Shown here piece by piece: positions 61,016-61,931 of a stretch of DNA of 61,931 nucleotides. The notes under the pieces were generated by a model. The model ran no database searches. It was not told the DNA's origin and was given only the letters and a program-made list of their open reading frames with translations. The stretch is from Candidatus Faecicola pullistercoris (GTDB lineage: Bacteria; Bacillota; Clostridia; Christensenellales; CAG-917): the NCBI GenBank assembly GCA_018714105.1, contig DVNW01000005.1:1-61931 (forward strand), given 5' to 3'. Position numbers and translations under genes: made by a program. Positions within the stretch are counted from its first letter, which is position 1. Every line of letters starts with the position of its first letter.

Positions 61016-61931
61016 TTATTCGTAATACTCTTTAATTTTTTTATCATATACTTTATTGTATACAATTTTTTCGATAAAATTTGGGAACCTTATGATTAAT
61101 CTGAATTTACTGATTAAAAAATCAAAAATTCCTAGTGCGGAAAAGGCAATTCCAATTATACCCCAAATGCTAACTTCACCTTTCAATCCTTGCGTAATGC
61201 ACGCATATATTCCGAATATACCAACAGATATGAAAGTGAGTATTAAGAAAGATAATATCAGCCATTTAACGATTTTTGAGGACTTTGTTGCTTTTTTAAT
61301 TGCCTTATCTCTCAATCCAGATAATAATAGCTTTTTCTCTTGTTCAATTTTCAATTTTTCCCTTCGTTCGCTTTCCAATTTAACTTGTAATTCTTTATTA
61401 TCAAAGCCAACTTTTTTAATTATCATATCCTCATATTTTGTTTGTAAAATCTGAAGTTTTTCTGGCGAAAGCTCACTAGGGTCTCCGTTACAGAGGTCAA
61501 CCAACTCTCTTCTAATGTATATGTTTTCCAATATTAATCCGGCTGTTTCTTCATCAAAACTTCCATCTTCTTGATATTTTTTTATTCGGCTTAATACCCC
61601 CTCCATAAAATTCTCAGTTACTTCTTCTGTTGCTGCTAGTGCATTTGCGACAAGAATATCTTTTGGAATATCATTATTTTTTCTCCGGTTTTTTAACCAC
61701 ATTAAAACGGTAAAGTCAACCTCTGTCATAACATATCCCACATCATTTTTATTGGTGCAAAATGAATTTGTAACTCTTACCAAATTACCGTTGTTGGTTA
61801 CGAAGATAAATTTGCATTTTTCAATTGTGTTTGCAGAACCATCTCCTCTTAATCGACTTATATATGATATTGTTTTTACATCGGTCTCCAATGCGCTTTC
61901 TTTGTTTTTATACGAAGGAATTTTTTCTCTT
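61016..61931 (-). CDS. coiled-coil membrane protein, C-terminal part (runs off window end)
   Basis: The frame stays open to the last base of the window, so the TTG at 61891 is not a required start and the N-terminus is probably missing. Visible parts: IEKCKFIFVTNNGNLVRV, which resembles the FVTxNxxL strand of PIN-like domains, then VMTEVDFTVLMWLKN; a charged coiled coil (KLESERREKLKIEQEKK); and two membrane helices (WLILSFLILTFISVGIFGI and GIIGIAFSALGIFDFLI). AT-rich like its neighbours. A cargo or defence role is possible, but I cannot assign one. Confidence 0.6.
   Translation of the reverse strand, partial: REKIPSYKNKESALETDVKTISYISRLRGDGSANTIEKCKFIFVTNNGNLVRVTNSFCTNKNDVGYVMTEVDFTVLMWLKNRRKNNDIPKDILVANALAATEEVTENFMEGVLSRIKKYQEDGSFDEETAGLILENIYIRRELVDLCNGDPSELSPEKLQILQTKYEDMIIKKVGFDNKELQVKLESERREKLKIEQEKKLLLSGLRDKAIKKATKSSKIVKWLILSFLILTFISVGIFGIYACITQGLKGEVSIWGIIGIAFSALGIFDFLISKFRLIIRFPNFIEKIVYNKVYDKKIKEYYE

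Overview
The window looks like the chromosome of an anaerobic, endospore-forming member of the Clostridia. The evidence is spoIIE, a complete gerA/gerB/gerC germinant-receptor operon, two [FeFe]-hydrogenase-type proteins, bifunctional AdhE behind a Rex-type operator, rubrerythrin, and strong Shine-Dalgarno sequences. Codon use in the core is moderately G+C rich, with a strong bias that produces long antisense shadow frames. A gut lineage such as Christensenellales is a guess from overall style only.

Layout. 1-954: the 5' part of a 23S rRNA gene preceded by tRNA-Ile and tRNA-Ala, read leftward from its own consensus promoter, with no 16S gene upstream. 1.1-9.3 kb: an unknown protein, an HPr-like protein lacking its histidine, a lysoplasmalogenase-like membrane protein with a DUF2804 protein, DegV, an aldose epimerase, phosphoglucomutase and a VanW protein. 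9.4-23.6 kb: one tightly packed leftward operon, spoIIE-tilS-hpt-cca-rmuC-PHP phosphatase-ABC-F-PurL-derived pseudoenzyme-ygiQ. 23.7-30.6 kb: lepB, a DUF951 protein, an inactive-looking alpha/beta hydrolase, an unknown protein and the ger operon. 30.7-35.5 kb: nadE, an acyltransferase divergent from a TetR regulator with shared operators, and an iron alcohol dehydrogenase. 35.5-43.5 kb: a hydrogen/redox cluster in the order adhE, thioredoxin-fold ferredoxin, sensory PAS [FeFe] hydrogenase, SpoIIE-type phosphatase, metallophosphoesterase and group B-like [FeFe] hydrogenase. 43.5-55.5 kb: lysA, nanE-nanK-like genes, rubrerythrin, a four-gene ABC exporter-like operon, serS and leuS.

55.7 kb to the end: an integrated mobile element beside tRNA-Arg(CCT). 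It carries a large serine recombinase, an HUH-type Rep protein, a 51-residue gene, an array of degenerate repeats, a sigma-like protein and a run of three large stem-loops. Next comes an AT-rich cargo: a C-box promoter, a C-protein-like regulator and an HNH endonuclease, with no methyltransferase in view, then a truncated coiled-coil membrane protein that runs off the window.

The core genes support translation (leuS, serS, tilS, cca, tRNAs), sporulation and germination, NAD and fermentative redox balance, and envelope functions. The most unusual parts are the unlinked 23S unit, the PurL-derived pseudoenzyme, the hydrogenase-phosphatase signalling operon and the mobile element with its apparently orphan C-protein/endonuclease pair.
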